A stretch of 5,373 nucleotides of DNA from Bacteroidota bacterium (lineage in GTDB: Bacteria > Bacteroidota > Bacteroidia > Chitinophagales > LD1), in the NCBI GenBank assembly GCA_023428205.1, contig JAEYZB010000284.1, positions 1 to 5,373 of the forward strand, written 5' to 3'. The notes under the pieces were generated by a model. That model made no database searches. It was given only the letters and a program-made list of their open reading frames with translations, and was not told the origin of the DNA. The translations under genes and the position numbers were made by a program. The number at the start of each line of letters is the position of its first letter. Position 1 is the stretch's first letter. Positions 4,861 through 5,373 of the stretch are shown here, one piece after another.

Positions 4861-5373
4861 GCTCTAATTCCTCCAATTTTTTTATCGCCCGAGATTTATA
4901 GGTGCCGGAGGAAATCGAAAGAGAACGAAGTATATCCACAGCATCGTCTTTCTTCCCGCTTTTAAGCAAAATATTGGCTTTGTACCATTTGGAACCCTCC
5001 ACATACGCGCCTTCTTTCAGTAAGTGGTCAAATTGAATTTCCGCCTTAGCTGTAACACCATTTATATATGCACTTACTGCTCCAAAATACTGTGCATCTG
5101 GATTATTGGGTGTTTTTTTCAGAATATTGTTGAATTGCGTTTCTGCTTTTGCGTAATCTCCATTATTAAACGCCACCATGGCTTCGTCCGCCTCGCTTGC
5201 CGGAGTCTCTTTACTTTCTTTATCGGTTGCGGTTGGGCGAAGAGAGGAAGTCGTTTTCGGCACAGGCGTTGCTGCTGCAGAAGCATTCTCCGTACAATCT
5301 ACTGAATTATTTTGAGTTAAAAAAACGCGAGGAGACGCCACAGGAATAACCGTATCTGTTTCCGCAACAAGGG
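4856..5373 (-). CDS. TPR-repeat protein, C-terminal part (runs off the right edge)
   Basis: Only the last 171 residues are visible. The reading frame stays open to the window edge, so the true start lies outside. A GTG at 5339-5341 is in frame but is probably internal, because ten sensible codons precede it. The first 60 or so visible residues are a low-complexity Ser/Thr/Ala/Pro-rich linker. After that come about three tetratricopeptide repeats, at roughly visible residues 62-93, 94-127 and 128-160. Repeat one shows the hallmark pattern NNGDYAKAETQFNNIL...P. The last unit, WYKANILLKSGKKDDAVDIL, then YKSRAIKKLEELEQ, resembles the C-terminus of Bacteroidota TPR proteins that have a membrane helix before the linker. 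That helix would lie beyond the window, so anchoring is a guess. TPRs are protein-interaction scaffolds; no specific partner or function can be assigned. Confidence 0.75.
   Translation of the reverse strand, partial: LVAETDTVIPVASPRVFLTQNNSVDCTENASAAATPVPKTTSSLRPTATDKESKETPASEADEAMVAFNNGDYAKAETQFNNILKKTPNNPDAQYFGAVSAYINGVTAKAEIQFDHLLKEGAYVEGSKWYKANILLKSGKKDDAVDILRSLSISSGTYKSRAIKKLEELEQ

Noticed and set aside
5024..5305. Plus-strand 93-residue open frame over the TPR gene
   Set aside because: Cys/Phe-rich with no domain, and antisense to a clear TPR pattern on the minus strand.
1..5373. A defence, mobile or biosynthetic system hidden in the window
   Set aside because: All sizeable coding capacity is explained by housekeeping families, spacers are all under 300 bp, and there are no terminal repeats, arrays, or compositional shifts visible by eye.

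Overview
This window looks like housekeeping chromosome from a member of the Bacteroidota; I cannot name a genus. Four signs point there. Perfect TAnnTTTG promoter -7 elements stand upstream of two genes. Leaders are A-rich without clear Shine-Dalgarno sequences. The ATP synthase a subunit carries a signal peptide and a long acidic/His-rich extension. The HMG-CoA lyase has features I recall from flavobacterial homologues. Base composition and codon use look even across the window, and I see no mobile element, integrase, CRISPR array, tRNA or rRNA.

Layout, left to right: (1) a promoter, then a membrane-anchored SPFH/Band 7 protein (106-1038, +); (2) a 218-bp gap that ends in a second promoter; (3) an ATP synthase gene block, atpB-atpE-atpF-atpH (1257-3833, +), encoding F0 subunits a, c and b plus the stalk subunit delta, with a 13-bp hairpin between atpE and atpF; (4) a strong intrinsic terminator (3889-3913) directly after atpH, so atpA and atpG do not follow; (5) a hydroxymethylglutaryl-CoA lyase gene (3979-4827, +); (6) a convergent TPR-repeat protein gene on the minus strand (4856-5373), which runs off the right edge.

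The four atp genes encode the proton channel, the c-ring subunit, the peripheral stator and the delta link to the catalytic head. The head (alpha, beta, gamma, epsilon) must be encoded elsewhere. The HMG-CoA lyase would perform the last step of leucine degradation, yielding acetyl-CoA and acetoacetate. The SPFH and TPR proteins have no assignable specific role.

I found no convincing undescribed system. The points most worth a second look are the atp cluster closed after atpH, the hairpin behind atpE, the His/Glu exchange in subunit a, the Asp at the usual Glu position in HMG-CoA lyase, and a short A-rich motif that recurs near gene 3' ends.
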